Shown: positions 33,912-42,881, counted from the stretch's first letter. The stretch is 64,000 nucleotides of DNA from Leucobacter chromiiresistens (GCF_900102345.1 NZ_FNKB01000001.1:1550001-1614000), one strand, 5' to 3'. Program-made: numbers and translations. The notes: generated by a model from the letters alone, not told the origin.

Positions 33912-34943
33912 ATGGCGGATACACAGAACGGCCGAGTCGCGGTCTACCTCGACTTCGATAACATCGTGCTCTCCTGGTACGACCGGGTGCACGGGCGCAA
34001 CTCGTTCGCGCGGGATCGGCAGCGCATCGCCGAGAACCCCTCCGAGCCCGAGATCGCCGAGCGCCTGCGGGCCGCGGTGGTCGACGTCGGCGCGATCATC
34101 GACTACGCGTCGTCGTTCGGCACCCTCGTGCTCACCCGCGCCTACGCCGACTGGTCGGCGCCGATGAACGCCGAGTACCGGTCGCAGCTCGTCTCGCGAG
34201 CGGTCGACCTCGTGCAGCTCTTCCCGGCCGCCGCGTACGCGAAGAACGGCGCCGACATCCGCCTGGCCGTGGATGCGGTGGAAGACATGTTCCGCCTCGA
34301 CGATCTGACGCACGTCGTCATCGTCGCCGGCGACTCCGACTACGTGCCCCTCGCGCAGCGGTGCAAGCGGCTCGGCCGGTACGTCGTCGGCGTCGGCGTC
34401 GCCGGATCCACGGCGAAGGCGCTCACGGCGGCGTGCGACGAGTTCGCCTCGTACGACGCGCTCCCGGGCGTCGAAGCGGTGCCGCGCGCCGCGGCGCGGT
34501 CGGCGCAGCGCGACGAGCAGCCGAAGCGCTCGCGCGGCCGCGGCGGCCGCGGGGGAGCCGCCGAGCATCCGAATGCCGACGCCGGTGCGGGCGACGACGC
34601 CGAGGGTGCAGCCGATCAGCGGCTCGCGGATGCGCTCGACGCGGCGCAGGACGCGGCGAACGCGGTCGAGCCGGGCGACGCGATCGAGTCGGGGGAGGAC
34701 GCGGAGATCGCGGTCACCGGTCTGCTGATCCGAGCGCTCTGGCTGAGCCAGGACAAGGACGACTCGGGCTGGCTCTACAGCTCTGCGGTCAAGCAGCAGA
34801 TGCGCCGCATGGATCCGTCGTTCAACGAGAAGGCGCTCGGGTTCCGATCCTTCTCCGATTTCTTGAAGTCGCGCTCCGATGTCGCGGAGCTCGAGGAGAC
34901 CGGGCACGAGCGGCTGGTGCGTCTGCGCGACCAGAGCATCTGA
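33912..34943 (+). CDS. NYN nuclease-like protein with C-terminal OST-HTH/LOTUS domain
   Basis: A 343-residue protein. Residues 8-165 form a NYN (PIN-like) domain with acidic residues placed as in metal-dependent RNases: VYLDFDNI near residue 14, KNGADIRLAVDA, and IVAGDSDYVPLAQRCKRLG. A basic, Arg/Gly-rich, then acidic linker follows (190-255). Residues 262-340 match the OST-HTH/LOTUS fold (LIRALWLSQDKDDSGWLYSS, FNEKALGFRSFSDFLKS), which binds RNA or partners. It is likely a ribonuclease or RNA-binding regulator. NANNNT (CACACT) lies six bases before the ATG, and an overlapping GAGG is also present. Confidence 0.85.
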   Translation: MADTQNGRVAVYLDFDNIVLSWYDRVHGRNSFARDRQRIAENPSEPEIAERLRAAVVDVGAIIDYASSFGTLVLTRAYADWSAPMNAEYRSQLVSRAVDLVQLFPAAAYAKNGADIRLAVDAVEDMFRLDDLTHVVIVAGDSDYVPLAQRCKRLGRYVVGVGVAGSTAKALTAACDEFASYDALPGVEAVPRAAARSAQRDEQPKRSRGRGGRGGAAEHPNADAGAGDDAEGAADQRLADALDAAQDAANAVEPGDAIESGEDAEIAVTGLLIRALWLSQDKDDSGWLYSSAVKQQMRRMDPSFNEKALGFRSFSDFLKSRSDVAELEETGHERLVRLRDQSI

Positions 34944-35015
34944 CCGGGCTGGGGCCGCAGCCGCCCGCGGTGCCCGGCGCGATCCCCGGCTCGATCCGCG
35001 CCGGGTGTCGGCGCG

Positions 35016-36095
35016 TCAGGCCGCCCGAGCGCTGCGCTGCAGGTATCGGCGCACCCCCGAGGCGGCCGTGCGCCCCGCGCGGTTCGCACCGATCGTGCTC
35101 GCCGACGGCCCGTACCCGACGAGCTGCACCCGCGTGTCGGCCACCGCCGTCGTGCCGCGCCCGCCGCGATCGAGCCGGATGCCCCCTGCGGCGCTTCGCA
35201 GACGCAGCGGTGCGAGGTGGGCGATCGCCGGGCGGAACCCGGTGGCCCAGAGGATCACGTCGACGCGCTCGAACGAGCCGTCGGGCCACCGCACGCCGTC
35301 GGGCTCGATGCGCGCGAACATCGGGCGCCGCGCGCGGTAGACGCCGAGCCGCTCGGCCTCCCGCTCCTGCTCGCGCAGCATGAGACCCGTGACGCTGACG
35401 ACGCTCTGCGGCGGCAGGCCCGCCGCGACGCGCTGCTCGACGAGCGCCACCGATGCGGCGCCGGCCTCGGGGGTGAACTCGTCGGTGCGCCACACGGGCT
35501 CGCTCCGGGTCGCCCAGACGACGTCGGTCAGCGGGGCGATGGCGCCCAGGAACTGCACGGCCGATGCCCCGCCGCCCACCACGAGCGTGCGCTTCCCGAT
35601 GAAGTGCTCGGGCCCGGGGTAGGCCACCGTGTGCAGCTGCTCGCCGGCGAACGTCTCCATGCCCGGGTAGCGCGGCACGAACGGCTGCGACCACGTGCCC
35701 GTCGCGTTCACGAGGGTGCGCGAGCGCCAGCTCCGCTCGCCGGCCGAGACGACGAGCAGTTCGGGATCCCGGGCGTCGTTCTGCACCCGGTCGACGTGCA
35801 CGGGCCGGATCACCGGAAGATCGTGCTCCCGCTCGTACGCGGTGAAGTACTGCGGGATCGCCGTGTTCGCCCGCTCGCGGCTGCGTGCGGGCGGGAGGGA
35901 GCCGGGCAGCTCGGCGACGCCGTGGACGTCGCGCATCGTGAGGGCGTCCCAGCGGTGCTGCCAGGCTCCGCCGGGCGCCGCGTCCGCGTCGAGCACGACG
36001 TGCGGGATGTCGAGGCGCCGCAGGTGGAAGGAGGCCGACAGCCCGGCCTGGCCGGCGCCGATCACGACGCTGTCGAGAATGCCGGGGTCGCTCAC
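35016..36095 (-). CDS. Flavin-dependent monooxygenase-like NAD(P)-binding protein
   Basis: A 359-residue single-chain flavoprotein of the FMO/TrkA-like group. The FAD loop VIGAGQAGLSASFHL is at residues 10-24, a conserved NATGTWSQPFVP lies before the second, NADPH-binding VVGGGASAVQFLG, and ATGFRPAIAHL is near the end. Members hydroxylate or oxidise small molecules, and some are putative flavoprotein reductases. The GTG at 36095 gives the normal N-terminus, but its ribosome-binding site is weak. It is divergent from the alcohol dehydrogenase gene. The substrate is unknown. Confidence 0.8.
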   Translation of the reverse strand: MSDPGILDSVVIGAGQAGLSASFHLRRLDIPHVVLDADAAPGGAWQHRWDALTMRDVHGVAELPGSLPPARSRERANTAIPQYFTAYEREHDLPVIRPVHVDRVQNDARDPELLVVSAGERSWRSRTLVNATGTWSQPFVPRYPGMETFAGEQLHTVAYPGPEHFIGKRTLVVGGGASAVQFLGAIAPLTDVVWATRSEPVWRTDEFTPEAGAASVALVEQRVAAGLPPQSVVSVTGLMLREQEREAERLGVYRARRPMFARIEPDGVRWPDGSFERVDVILWATGFRPAIAHLAPLRLRSAAGGIRLDRGGRGTTAVADTRVQLVGYGPSASTIGANRAGRTAASGVRRYLQRSARAA

Positions 36096-36264
36096 ACGGG
36101 GTGCAACGGCGGCCGCGGCTCGCCCATTCCCGGCACCGCCGCCGCCCTGTGCGCCGACAGCTGCAGGAGTAGCCTGGAGAAGGCCGCCGCACCCCGACGC
36201 GCCGTACGCCCCGCGCGACATCGCGCACGTACCGGGCCACGAGCCCGGAGGAAGCAGGTGCACC

Positions 36265-37290
36265 ATGCAGGCACTGCAGTACCGTGAGATCGGAAGCCGC
36301 CCCGAGCTGGTCGAGGTGGAGAAGCCCGCGCCCGGGCCGGGAGAGATCCTGCTGCGCGTGACCGCTGCGGGCGCGTGCCACTCCGACGAGTTCATCATGG
36401 GCACGAGCGCCGAGGACTACTACTTCAAGCCCCTGCCGCTCACGCTCGGGCACGAGGTCGCGGGCACGGTCGCCGAACTGGGCGCCGGGGTCACCGGGCT
36501 CGAGGTGGGCGAGAGCGTCATCGTCTACGGCCCGTGGGGCTGCGGGCGCTGCTACCCGTGCGCGAGCGGCGAGGAGCAGAACTGCGAGCACGGCATGCGC
36601 GCCCCGGGCATCTTCAGCGACGGCGGCATGGCCGAGTACATGCTGGTCGACGACGCGCGCCACCTCGTGCCGATCGGCGATCTCGACCCCGTGCAGAACG
36701 TCTCGCTCACGGACGCGGCGCTCACGCCGTACCGCGCGATCAAGTCGGCGCTGCCGAAGCTGACGCCGGGCAGCACGGCGGTCGTCATCGGCTCGGGCGG
36801 CCTCGGGCACGTCGCGATCCAGCTGCTGAAGGCGCTGACGCAGACGAGCGTCGTGGTGCTCGACGTGGCGCAGGATCGCCTCGACTTCGCCCGCGAGGTG
36901 GGCGCCGACGCGGCGTTCCTGTCGAACCCCGACGCGATCGGCTCGGTCAAGGAGCTCACGCGCGGTCTCGGCGCCGAGGCGGTCTTCGACTTCGTCGGCA
37001 TTCAGCCGACGGCGGATCTCGCGGCGGGCATGATCCGCACCGGCGGCCAGATCGTGGTGGTCGGAGTGGCCCCGGGGTCGGTGCCGATCGGCCAGACCAC
37101 GGTGCCGCTCGACGTAGCCGGCCGCGCGATCAACTGGGGCTCGCGTACTGAGCTCATGGAGGTCGTCGAACTCGCCAAGCGCGGCGCGATCAGCATCCAC
37201 GTCGAGCAGTACTCGCTCGCCGACGCTCCCCGCGCCTACGACAATCTGCACGCGGGCAAGGTGCGCGGCCGCGCCGTGATCGTGCCGTAG
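36265..37290 (+). CDS. Zinc-dependent alcohol dehydrogenase
   Basis: A 341-residue NAD(P)-dependent medium-chain dehydrogenase. Catalytic zinc ligands are Cys38 (GACHSDE) and His63-Glu64 (LGHEVAG). The structural zinc is held by Cys93, Cys96, Cys99 and Cys107 in the CGRCYPC region. The nucleotide loop is IGSGGLGHVAIQLL. It resembles the NAD-dependent ADH group acting on primary or branched alcohols. GGAGGAAGCAGG precedes the ATG, and a TAGCCT -10-like box at 36170-36175 would give a leader of about 83 nt. It is divergent from the monooxygenase-like gene. Confidence 0.9.
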   Translation: MQALQYREIGSRPELVEVEKPAPGPGEILLRVTAAGACHSDEFIMGTSAEDYYFKPLPLTLGHEVAGTVAELGAGVTGLEVGESVIVYGPWGCGRCYPCASGEEQNCEHGMRAPGIFSDGGMAEYMLVDDARHLVPIGDLDPVQNVSLTDAALTPYRAIKSALPKLTPGSTAVVIGSGGLGHVAIQLLKALTQTSVVVLDVAQDRLDFAREVGADAAFLSNPDAIGSVKELTRGLGAEAVFDFVGIQPTADLAAGMIRTGGQIVVVGVAPGSVPIGQTTVPLDVAGRAINWGSRTELMEVVELAKRGAISIHVEQYSLADAPRAYDNLHAGKVRGRAVIVP

Positions 37291-37308
37291 CAGCGCCCGG
37301 TCGAGTCG

Positions 37309-37467
37309 CCGCTACCGCGCCGAGCCCCCGCTACTGTGCCGGGCCCCCGCTACCGTGCCGAGCCCCTGCGGGTGCGCCGAGCCCCTGCCGAGACGGCGTC
37401 TACACGGAAGGGACTCGGCGCGCGGAGAGGGGTTCGGCGAGCGGGCAGGGGCTCGGCGAGCGGGGAG
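37309..37467. repeat. Head-to-head array of 19-bp repeats
   Basis: Four direct 19-bp units (37309-37327, 37328-37346, 37347-37365, 37366-37384), such as CCGCTACCGTGCCGAGCCC, face three inverted units (37411-37429, 37430-37448, 37449-37467), such as GGGCTCGGCGAGCGGGGAG. All keep GCCGAGCCC or its complement with small changes. It fills the gap between two convergent genes. Confidence 0.75.
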
Positions 37468-37479
37468 CGACCCCGCCGG

Positions 37480-38136
37480 TCAGGCGGAGCGCTGCGCCCG
37501 GAGCTCGGCGAGTTCGCGCCCCGAGCGGGTCGCGTCCTGCTCCGCCTGCTCCTTGAGCGACGCCGCGAGGTCGGCGAAGTCGTCGAGCGCGGGGTTCACG
37601 CCGACGAGCGTGAAGGGACGCTCGACGATGCGCAGGTCGAGGCCCCAGACGTCTTCGAGCACGCGCCGCAGCCACGGAGTGGAGTGGTCCCAGCCCTCCT
37701 TGGGGGTGCCGGGCCCGTAGTTGCCCCCGATCACCGTGATGAGCGTCGCCGGCTTGCCCTGCAGGGCCGTGCCCTGGGGGTCGATGCGCGGGTCGGTGTA
37801 CGCGACGTCGAACCAGGTCTTGAAGTGCTGCGAGGGCCCGTAGTTGTAGAGCGGCACGTCGAAGAGCAGGGCGTCGGCCGAGATGAGCTCATCGGCGAGG
37901 GTGCTCGCGAGGGCGCGCGCGTCGCGCTGCTCGGGGCTGCGCTCGTCTTCGGGGGTGAATCCACCGGTGACGGCGGCTCGCCAGACCTCGGCGGAGATCG
38001 GCTCTGCAGCGATGTCGCGGCGCACGACCGTCGAGTCGGGGTGAGCGGCCGTCCACTCCTGCTCGACGCGGTCGCCGAGCGCGCGGCTCGCGGAGGTGGC
38101 GGGGAGGATGCTCGCATCCAGGCGGAAGAAGGTCAC
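37480..38136 (-). CDS. FMN-dependent NADH-azoreductase-like flavodoxin-fold protein
   Basis: A 218-residue AzoR/NAD(P)H dehydrogenase (quinone) family protein. N-terminal FRLDASILPATSASRALGD forms the FMN phosphate loop, VPLYNYGPSQHFKTWFD surrounds the flavin, and TVIGGNYGPGT is the second conserved loop. These enzymes reduce quinones and azo compounds with NAD(P)H by two-electron transfer and protect from thiol-reactive quinones. The GTG start is the first in frame. It is divergent from an HxlR regulator with an inverted repeat between them. Confidence 0.85.
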   Translation of the reverse strand: MTFFRLDASILPATSASRALGDRVEQEWTAAHPDSTVVRRDIAAEPISAEVWRAAVTGGFTPEDERSPEQRDARALASTLADELISADALLFDVPLYNYGPSQHFKTWFDVAYTDPRIDPQGTALQGKPATLITVIGGNYGPGTPKEGWDHSTPWLRRVLEDVWGLDLRIVERPFTLVGVNPALDDFADLAASLKEQAEQDATRSGRELAELRAQRSA

Positions 38137-38159
38137 GCGGACTCCGTTCTACTGTGGTG

Positions 38160-38184
38160 AGTCGCTCATATTTTCAGAGCGACT
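38160..38184. promoter_or_regulatory. Perfect inverted repeat between azoreductase and HxlR genes
   Basis: AGTCGCTC (38160-38167) and GAGCGACT (38177-38184) around the A/T-rich ATATTTTCA. It lies between the two divergent starts and is the likely operator of the HxlR regulator. The -10 TAGAAT (38203-38208) of the regulator gene ends six bases before its ATG. Confidence 0.6.
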
Positions 38185-38214
38185 TCGGCGAGTGTAGCAC
38201 CGTAGAATGGGGGC

Positions 38215-38559
38215 ATGACAGACTCCGGGCACGATCGGCACGCATGCGACGCCGCAGTCAGCCTCGCATTCTCCGTGCTCGGAAAACGCTGGAACGGGAT
38301 GATCATCGACGCGCTCGGCGGGGGATCGCTCGCCTTCGCCGAGGTGCGGCGCGCCGTGCCCGGCATCAGCGACGCGGTGCTCTCGGATCGGCTCGCCGAA
38401 CTCGCCGAGGTGCGGCTCATCTCGCGCACGGTGTCGCCCGGACCACCGGTATCGGTGACGTACGCCCTCACTCCCGGGGGTGAACAGCTGGTGCCCGTGC
38501 TCGACGATCTCGGTCGATGGGCCTCGGCCAACCTCGCGCCCGGAAGGCCGCGCGAGTAG
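38215..38559 (+). CDS. HxlR family transcriptional regulator
   Basis: A 114-residue winged-helix regulator of the HxlR type. It has an N-terminal Cys (HACDAAVSLAFSVLGKRW), a helix-turn-helix around FAEVRRAVPGISDAVLSDRL, and the wing SVTYALTPGGEQL. A single conserved N-terminal cysteine is the sensor in YodB/HypR-like members, which control azoreductase genes in response to quinones and diamide. The same neighbour here supports that role. The mRNA is probably leaderless. Confidence 0.88.
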   Translation: MTDSGHDRHACDAAVSLAFSVLGKRWNGMIIDALGGGSLAFAEVRRAVPGISDAVLSDRLAELAEVRLISRTVSPGPPVSVTYALTPGGEQLVPVLDDLGRWASANLAPGRPRE

Positions 38560-38643
38560 CGAGACGAGCCGGGCATTGCGGTCGGGGCGTGGCGATCCGC
38601 GCTTCGCGTTTCGGGCTTCGGGGTCGGCGGTGCGGGCGGAGCG

Positions 38644-40083
38644 TCAGCCGGGCAGGGCCGGCCGCCGCTCGCCGCCTGAACGGGGGATCAGCAGCGACAG
38701 CACCAGGGCGGCCGCTCCCGCCGCGATCGCGAGCCAGAAGCAGACGTCGAACGCCGCGCGACTCGGAATCGCCTGACCGCCGAACTCGACCGTCATCGAC
38801 GCGAGCACCCCGCCCATCACGGCGGAGGCGCTCGACGTGCCGATCGACCGGAAGAGCGCGTTCAGCCCGTTCGAGGCGCCCGTCTCGTGCGCGGGCACCG
38901 ACCGCATGATGATCATCGGCATGGCGGCGAAGCTGAACCCGATGCCCACGCCGATGCAGAGGTTCGCGACGAACACGTGCCACACCTCGCTCGACCAGAG
39001 CAGCACGAAGACGTAGGCGAGCACGATCGCCGCGGTGCCGGCGGTGAAGAGCGGGCGGGGGCCGACCGTGCGCTCGAGCCAGCCTGAGAGCGGCGACAGG
39101 ATCATCATCACGATCCCGGCCGGCATCACGACGAGAGCGGCCTCCATCATGTCGAGTCCGAATCCGGAGCCCGAGGCGACGGGCAGCTCGAGCAGCTGCG
39201 GGAAGGCGACGTTCGAGGAGAAGAGCGCGAACCCCATGCCGATCGCGGCGACGTTGGTGAAGAGCACGGCGGGGCGGGCGGCGACCCGCAGATCGAGCAG
39301 CGGATCCCGCGCCCGCAGCTGGTACCAGCCCCAGAGCAGCAGCACGACGACGCCGCCCGTGATCGTCGAGAGGGCGAGCGGCGACGCCCACCCCCACTGC
39401 CCGCCGCGGGAGACGAAGAGCAGCACGCCCGAGAGGCCCGCCGCGAGGCCGAGCGCGCCGAGCAGGTCGAGCCGGCCCGTCGAGCGCAGCACATCGCCGG
39501 GCACGCACCAGGCGATGAGCGGCGCCCCCAGCACGCCGAGCCCGGCTGCGAGCCAGAAGAGCGCGTGCCAGTCTGCGTTCAGCGCGAGGTAGGCGGCGAG
39601 CGGCATGCCCACGGCGCCGCCCACGCCCATCGTCGCACTCATGAGCGCGACCGCGGTGCCGAGGCGGCTCGGGGGCAGCACGTCGCGCATGATCGCGATG
39701 CCGAGCGGGATCACCCCGGTGACCGCGCCCTGCAGCGCGCGCCCGACGATCACGCCGACGATCGTGCCGGCGACCGCCGCGATGACCGACCCGACGATGA
39801 GCAGGGCGAGCAGCACCAGCACGACTCGCTTCTTGCCGAAGAGATCGCCGAGCCTGCCCGAGATCGGCGTCGCGATGGCCGCGACGAGCAGGGTGATCGT
39901 CACGACCCAGGAGGTGTCCTCGCGCGACGCGTCGAGCAGGCGCGGCAACTCGGCCTGGAGGGGCACCACGAGCGTGAACATGAACGACGAGCAGAGGCCC
40001 GCGTACGCGAGCGCGGCGACGGTGGCCCAGCGCGGCGGGGTGCGGGAGAGGCGGCCTCTGCTGCCCCGATCCGCACTTCCCAT
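38644..40083 (-). CDS. MFS drug exporter, DHA2 (EmrB/QacA) type
   Basis: A 479-residue permease with about fourteen membrane helices. It has TPISGRLGDLFGKKRVVLV between helices two and three and the antiporter-type GVIPLGIAIMRDVLPPSRLG region. Such proteins expel lipophilic drugs or metabolites with proton antiport. The substrate is unknown. It follows the HxlR gene in a tail-to-tail arrangement, and its start is 41 bases from the next gene on the same strand, so it may be expressed with the LeuB-like dehydrogenase upstream. Confidence 0.85.
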   Translation of the reverse strand: MGSADRGSRGRLSRTPPRWATVAALAYAGLCSSFMFTLVVPLQAELPRLLDASREDTSWVVTITLLVAAIATPISGRLGDLFGKKRVVLVLLALLIVGSVIAAVAGTIVGVIVGRALQGAVTGVIPLGIAIMRDVLPPSRLGTAVALMSATMGVGGAVGMPLAAYLALNADWHALFWLAAGLGVLGAPLIAWCVPGDVLRSTGRLDLLGALGLAAGLSGVLLFVSRGGQWGWASPLALSTITGGVVVLLLWGWYQLRARDPLLDLRVAARPAVLFTNVAAIGMGFALFSSNVAFPQLLELPVASGSGFGLDMMEAALVVMPAGIVMMILSPLSGWLERTVGPRPLFTAGTAAIVLAYVFVLLWSSEVWHVFVANLCIGVGIGFSFAAMPMIIMRSVPAHETGASNGLNALFRSIGTSSASAVMGGVLASMTVEFGGQAIPSRAAFDVCFWLAIAAGAAALVLSLLIPRSGGERRPALPG

Positions 40084-40124
40084 CCGATCAGCCTATCGGT
40101 GCGGGCGAGATACCCCGACGGGCG

Positions 40125-41261
40125 TCAGCCCGCGAGGCGCGACGGTGCGAGGCCCGCGAGCACGCCGAGCAGCGAGTCGGGCACGAGGCCCGTGTCGGCG
40201 CGACCGTCGTGCACGATCGCGGCGATCCTCGCTCCGAGCTCCGCCGTCGTCGCGCCCATGTCGGTGCCCGCGAGCGCCGGCAGGGAACCGAGCACCTCGA
40301 CGGTCGCGGCCTCCACGGCGCGCGCGGCCTCGCCCTCGCCGAGATGGCCGAGCATGAGCGCGAGCGAGAGGATCGCGCCGGCGGGGTTGGCCCAGCCCTT
40401 CCCGGCGATATCGGGCGCCGAGCCGTGGATGGCCTCGAACATGCTGGGCGCACTGCCGTCGAGGTTGAGGTTGGCGCTGGTGGCGACGCCGAGGCCGCCC
40501 TGGATGACGGCGCCGAGGTCGGTGATGATGTCGCCGAACAGGTTGTCGGTGACGACGACGTCGAATCGTTCGGGGGTGAGCGGCAGGTGGAAGCACATCG
40601 CGTCGACGTGCACGTAGTCGACCTCGACCTCGGGGTAGCGCTCGCCGACATCTGCGACGACCTGCTGCCACAGCTGCCCGGCGGCGACCAGGATGTTGGT
40701 CTTGTGGCACAGCGTCAGCCTGCGCCGGCGCCCGACGGCGAGCCGGAACGCGAAGTCGACGACGCGCTCGATGCCGGCGCGCGTGTTGAGCGACTCCTGC
40801 ATCGCGACGGCGTTCGGGGTGCCCGCGTGCACGGTCGATCCGCGGCCCACGTAGGCGCCCTCGGTGTTCTCGCGCACGATCACCATCTCGCAGCGCTCGG
40901 GCGTGAGGTCGGCGATCGGGGTCGGCACGCCGGGGTAGAGGCGCACGGGGCGCACGTTCGCGGCCTGCTGGAAGCGCTGGCGCATCTCGAGGATGAACCC
41001 GCGCTCGAGGATGCCGGGGGTGACGCGGGGGTCGCCCATGGAGCCGAACAGGATCGCCTCCTTGTCGCGCAGCTGCGCCTCGACCGCGTCGAAGAGCTCC
41101 CCGGTCTCGAGGTAGTGGTTCGCGCCCGCCGCGAAGGTGCTGCGCTCGGTGCGGAACCCGTAGCGCTCCTCGGCGGCGTCGAGCACCTCGAGCGCGCAGC
41201 CGACGACTTCGGGGCCGATGCCGTCTCCGGGGAGTACGGCGATGGCGTAGCTCTTCGTCAT
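40125..41261 (-). CDS. Isocitrate/isopropylmalate dehydrogenase family enzyme (LeuB/TtuC-like)
   Basis: A 378-residue metal-dependent beta-decarboxylating dehydrogenase. LPGDGIGPEVV lies at residues 10-20, the substrate loop at IVRENTEGAYVG, KTNILVAAGQLW carries the catalytic Lys, and the metal aspartates are in DAMCFHLPL and VVTDNLFGDIITD. NAD-binding EAIHGSAPDIAGKGWANPAG follows. No other leucine genes are near. It is divergent from an aldehyde dehydrogenase/SDR operon, which fits a catabolic tartrate- or hydroxyacid-type dehydrogenase rather than leucine synthesis (inference). ATG follows GGATCGAC. Confidence 0.8.
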   Translation of the reverse strand: MTKSYAIAVLPGDGIGPEVVGCALEVLDAAEERYGFRTERSTFAAGANHYLETGELFDAVEAQLRDKEAILFGSMGDPRVTPGILERGFILEMRQRFQQAANVRPVRLYPGVPTPIADLTPERCEMVIVRENTEGAYVGRGSTVHAGTPNAVAMQESLNTRAGIERVVDFAFRLAVGRRRRLTLCHKTNILVAAGQLWQQVVADVGERYPEVEVDYVHVDAMCFHLPLTPERFDVVVTDNLFGDIITDLGAVIQGGLGVATSANLNLDGSAPSMFEAIHGSAPDIAGKGWANPAGAILSLALMLGHLGEGEAARAVEAATVEVLGSLPALAGTDMGATTAELGARIAAIVHDGRADTGLVPDSLLGVLAGLAPSRLAG

Positions 41262-41296
41262 GTCGATCCTTTCGAGAACGTGCGGCCGCTCGCGCC

Positions 41297-41339
41297 TTGG
41301 AGATGGGCCTGTGGTGATCTATATTAAATGGTAAGACCA
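41297..41339 (+). promoter_or_regulatory. Promoter of aldehyde dehydrogenase operon with FadR-type operator
   Basis: TTGGAG (41297-41302), a 17-bp spacer and TATATT (41320-41325) form a clear promoter. TGGTAAGACCA (41329-41339) sits on the predicted start point. It matches the TGGTnnnACCA half-sites used by FadR-subfamily GntR regulators and is repeated as TGGTAAGGCCA at 51065-51075, upstream of the GntR gene. Binding here would block RNA polymerase. Confidence 0.65.
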
Positions 41340-41408
41340 CTCGGCGCGAAGGGTTCGTGTGCACAGCCGCACCCGAACGGATCCGCCACCAGTTGCAGAG
41401 GAACCGAC

Positions 41409-42881
41409 ATGCCTGACGCACTCGATCTCATCGCGCCCGCCGGAGCACTGCCCATCGGCGACGAGTGGCGCGCGATCGAGGCGAGCGCCGAGATCGTCTT
41501 CCCCTTCGACGGCAGCGTCATCGGCCGCGCCCCCGTGAGCGGTCGGCAGGAGTCGCTCGACGCCCTCGACGCCGCCGAGCAGGCGCGAGCCGCCGTCGCC
41601 GCCCTCACCACCGCCCAGCGCAAGGCGATCCTCACCGACCTCACCGCCCGCGTGCGCGCCGAGGCGCAGCACCTCGAAGACCTCCTCGTGCTCGAGACCG
41701 GCAAGCCCCGCGTCGACTGCCGCACCGAGGTGAACCGCACCATCGTCACGCTCGAGGCGACCGCGGAGGAGGTCTCCCACATCCACGGCGAGACCGTGCC
41801 CCTCGACCTCCAGGAGCTCGGCCGCGGCATGATCGGCTACTACACGCGCAAGCCCGCCGGCATCGTCATCGGCATCGCGGGCTTCAACTACCCGCTGCTG
41901 CTCGCCACGCACAAGCTCGCCCCGGCGATCGCGGCCGGCTGCCCCGTCATCATCAAACCCGCCCCCAACACGCCGCTCGCCACGATCGAACTGCTCGCCA
42001 TCACCCGCGAGATCCTCGACGCGCACGGCGTGACCGCGGCCGCCGCGCAGCTCGTCAACGGCGACCCCGTCGTCGGCGAGACGCTCGTGCGCGACCCCCG
42101 CGCCGCCGTGGTCTCCTTCACCGGATCGGCGAAGATCGGGCACCTCATCGCCCAGCAGGCCGCACCGCGCAAGGCCGTGCTCGAGCTCGGCTCGAACACC
42201 GGCTTCATCGTCGCCGCCGACGCCGACCTCGAAGCCGCCGTCGACGCCGTGCTGCGCGGCGGCTTCTACGCCAACGGGCAGGCCTGCATCTCGGTGCAGC
42301 GCGTCGTGCTCGAGCGCGGGATCGCGGAGCGCTTCTCCGCCCGTCTCGTCGAGCGCATGCGCGAACTCGTCGTGGGCGACCCCCGCGACCTCGCAACGAA
42401 CGTGGCGCCCGTGATCAACGCCGCATCGGGCGAGCGCATCCGCGCCATGATCGACCGCGCGCTCGCCGCCGGGGCCGAACTGCTCACCGACGGACCGGGC
42501 GACGGGGCGGCAGCGCACCTGAACCCCGTGGTGCTCGGCGACGTTCCCGCCGACGTCGACGTGTGGTGCGAGGAGATCTTCGGGCCCGTCGTCTGCCTCA
42601 CCGCCGTCGACTCCGTCGACGCCGCGATCGACCTCGTCAACGACTCCCGCTACGGGCTGCAGGCCGCCGTCTACACCGCATCGCTCGAAACCGCGTTCGC
42701 CGCGATCGACCGGCTCGAGGTCGGCGGGGTCGTCGTCAACGAGATCCCCGGCTTCCGCTCCGACATCATGCCGTACGGCGGCGTGAAGGATTCGGGCATC
42801 GGCCGCGAGGGGCCCCGGTTCGCCATCGAGGAGTTCACCGTCACCCGCATGGCGATGATCCGCCCTCGGGCGCGCGGCTGA
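41409..42881 (+). CDS. NAD(P)-dependent aldehyde dehydrogenase
   Basis: A 490-residue aldehyde dehydrogenase. The catalytic Glu is in LELGSNTGFIV and the nucleophile Cys in NGQACISVQRV. Cofactor-side FTGSAKIGHLI and the terminal PYGGVKDSGIGREGPRFAIEE are present. The C-I-S-V-Q-R form is common in enzymes for lactaldehyde, succinate semialdehyde or glyceraldehyde phosphate, so the substrate is left open. ATG 41409 follows GAGGAACCGAC. It is followed 64 bases later by an SDR gene, and the pair probably forms an operon under the TGGTAAGACCA site. Confidence 0.88.
   Translation: MPDALDLIAPAGALPIGDEWRAIEASAEIVFPFDGSVIGRAPVSGRQESLDALDAAEQARAAVAALTTAQRKAILTDLTARVRAEAQHLEDLLVLETGKPRVDCRTEVNRTIVTLEATAEEVSHIHGETVPLDLQELGRGMIGYYTRKPAGIVIGIAGFNYPLLLATHKLAPAIAAGCPVIIKPAPNTPLATIELLAITREILDAHGVTAAAAQLVNGDPVVGETLVRDPRAAVVSFTGSAKIGHLIAQQAAPRKAVLELGSNTGFIVAADADLEAAVDAVLRGGFYANGQACISVQRVVLERGIAERFSARLVERMRELVVGDPRDLATNVAPVINAASGERIRAMIDRALAAGAELLTDGPGDGAAAHLNPVVLGDVPADVDVWCEEIFGPVVCLTAVDSVDAAIDLVNDSRYGLQAAVYTASLETAFAAIDRLEVGGVVVNEIPGFRSDIMPYGGVKDSGIGREGPRFAIEEFTVTRMAMIRPRARG

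Noticed and set aside
37309..37467. CRISPR array
   Set aside because: Units are contiguous 19-bp repeats with no spacers and change orientation in the middle. No cas genes are near.
40125..41261. Leucine biosynthesis leuB
   Set aside because: No other leu genes are present, and the context is a divergent catabolic-type operon. The family has several substrates, so the symbol was withheld.
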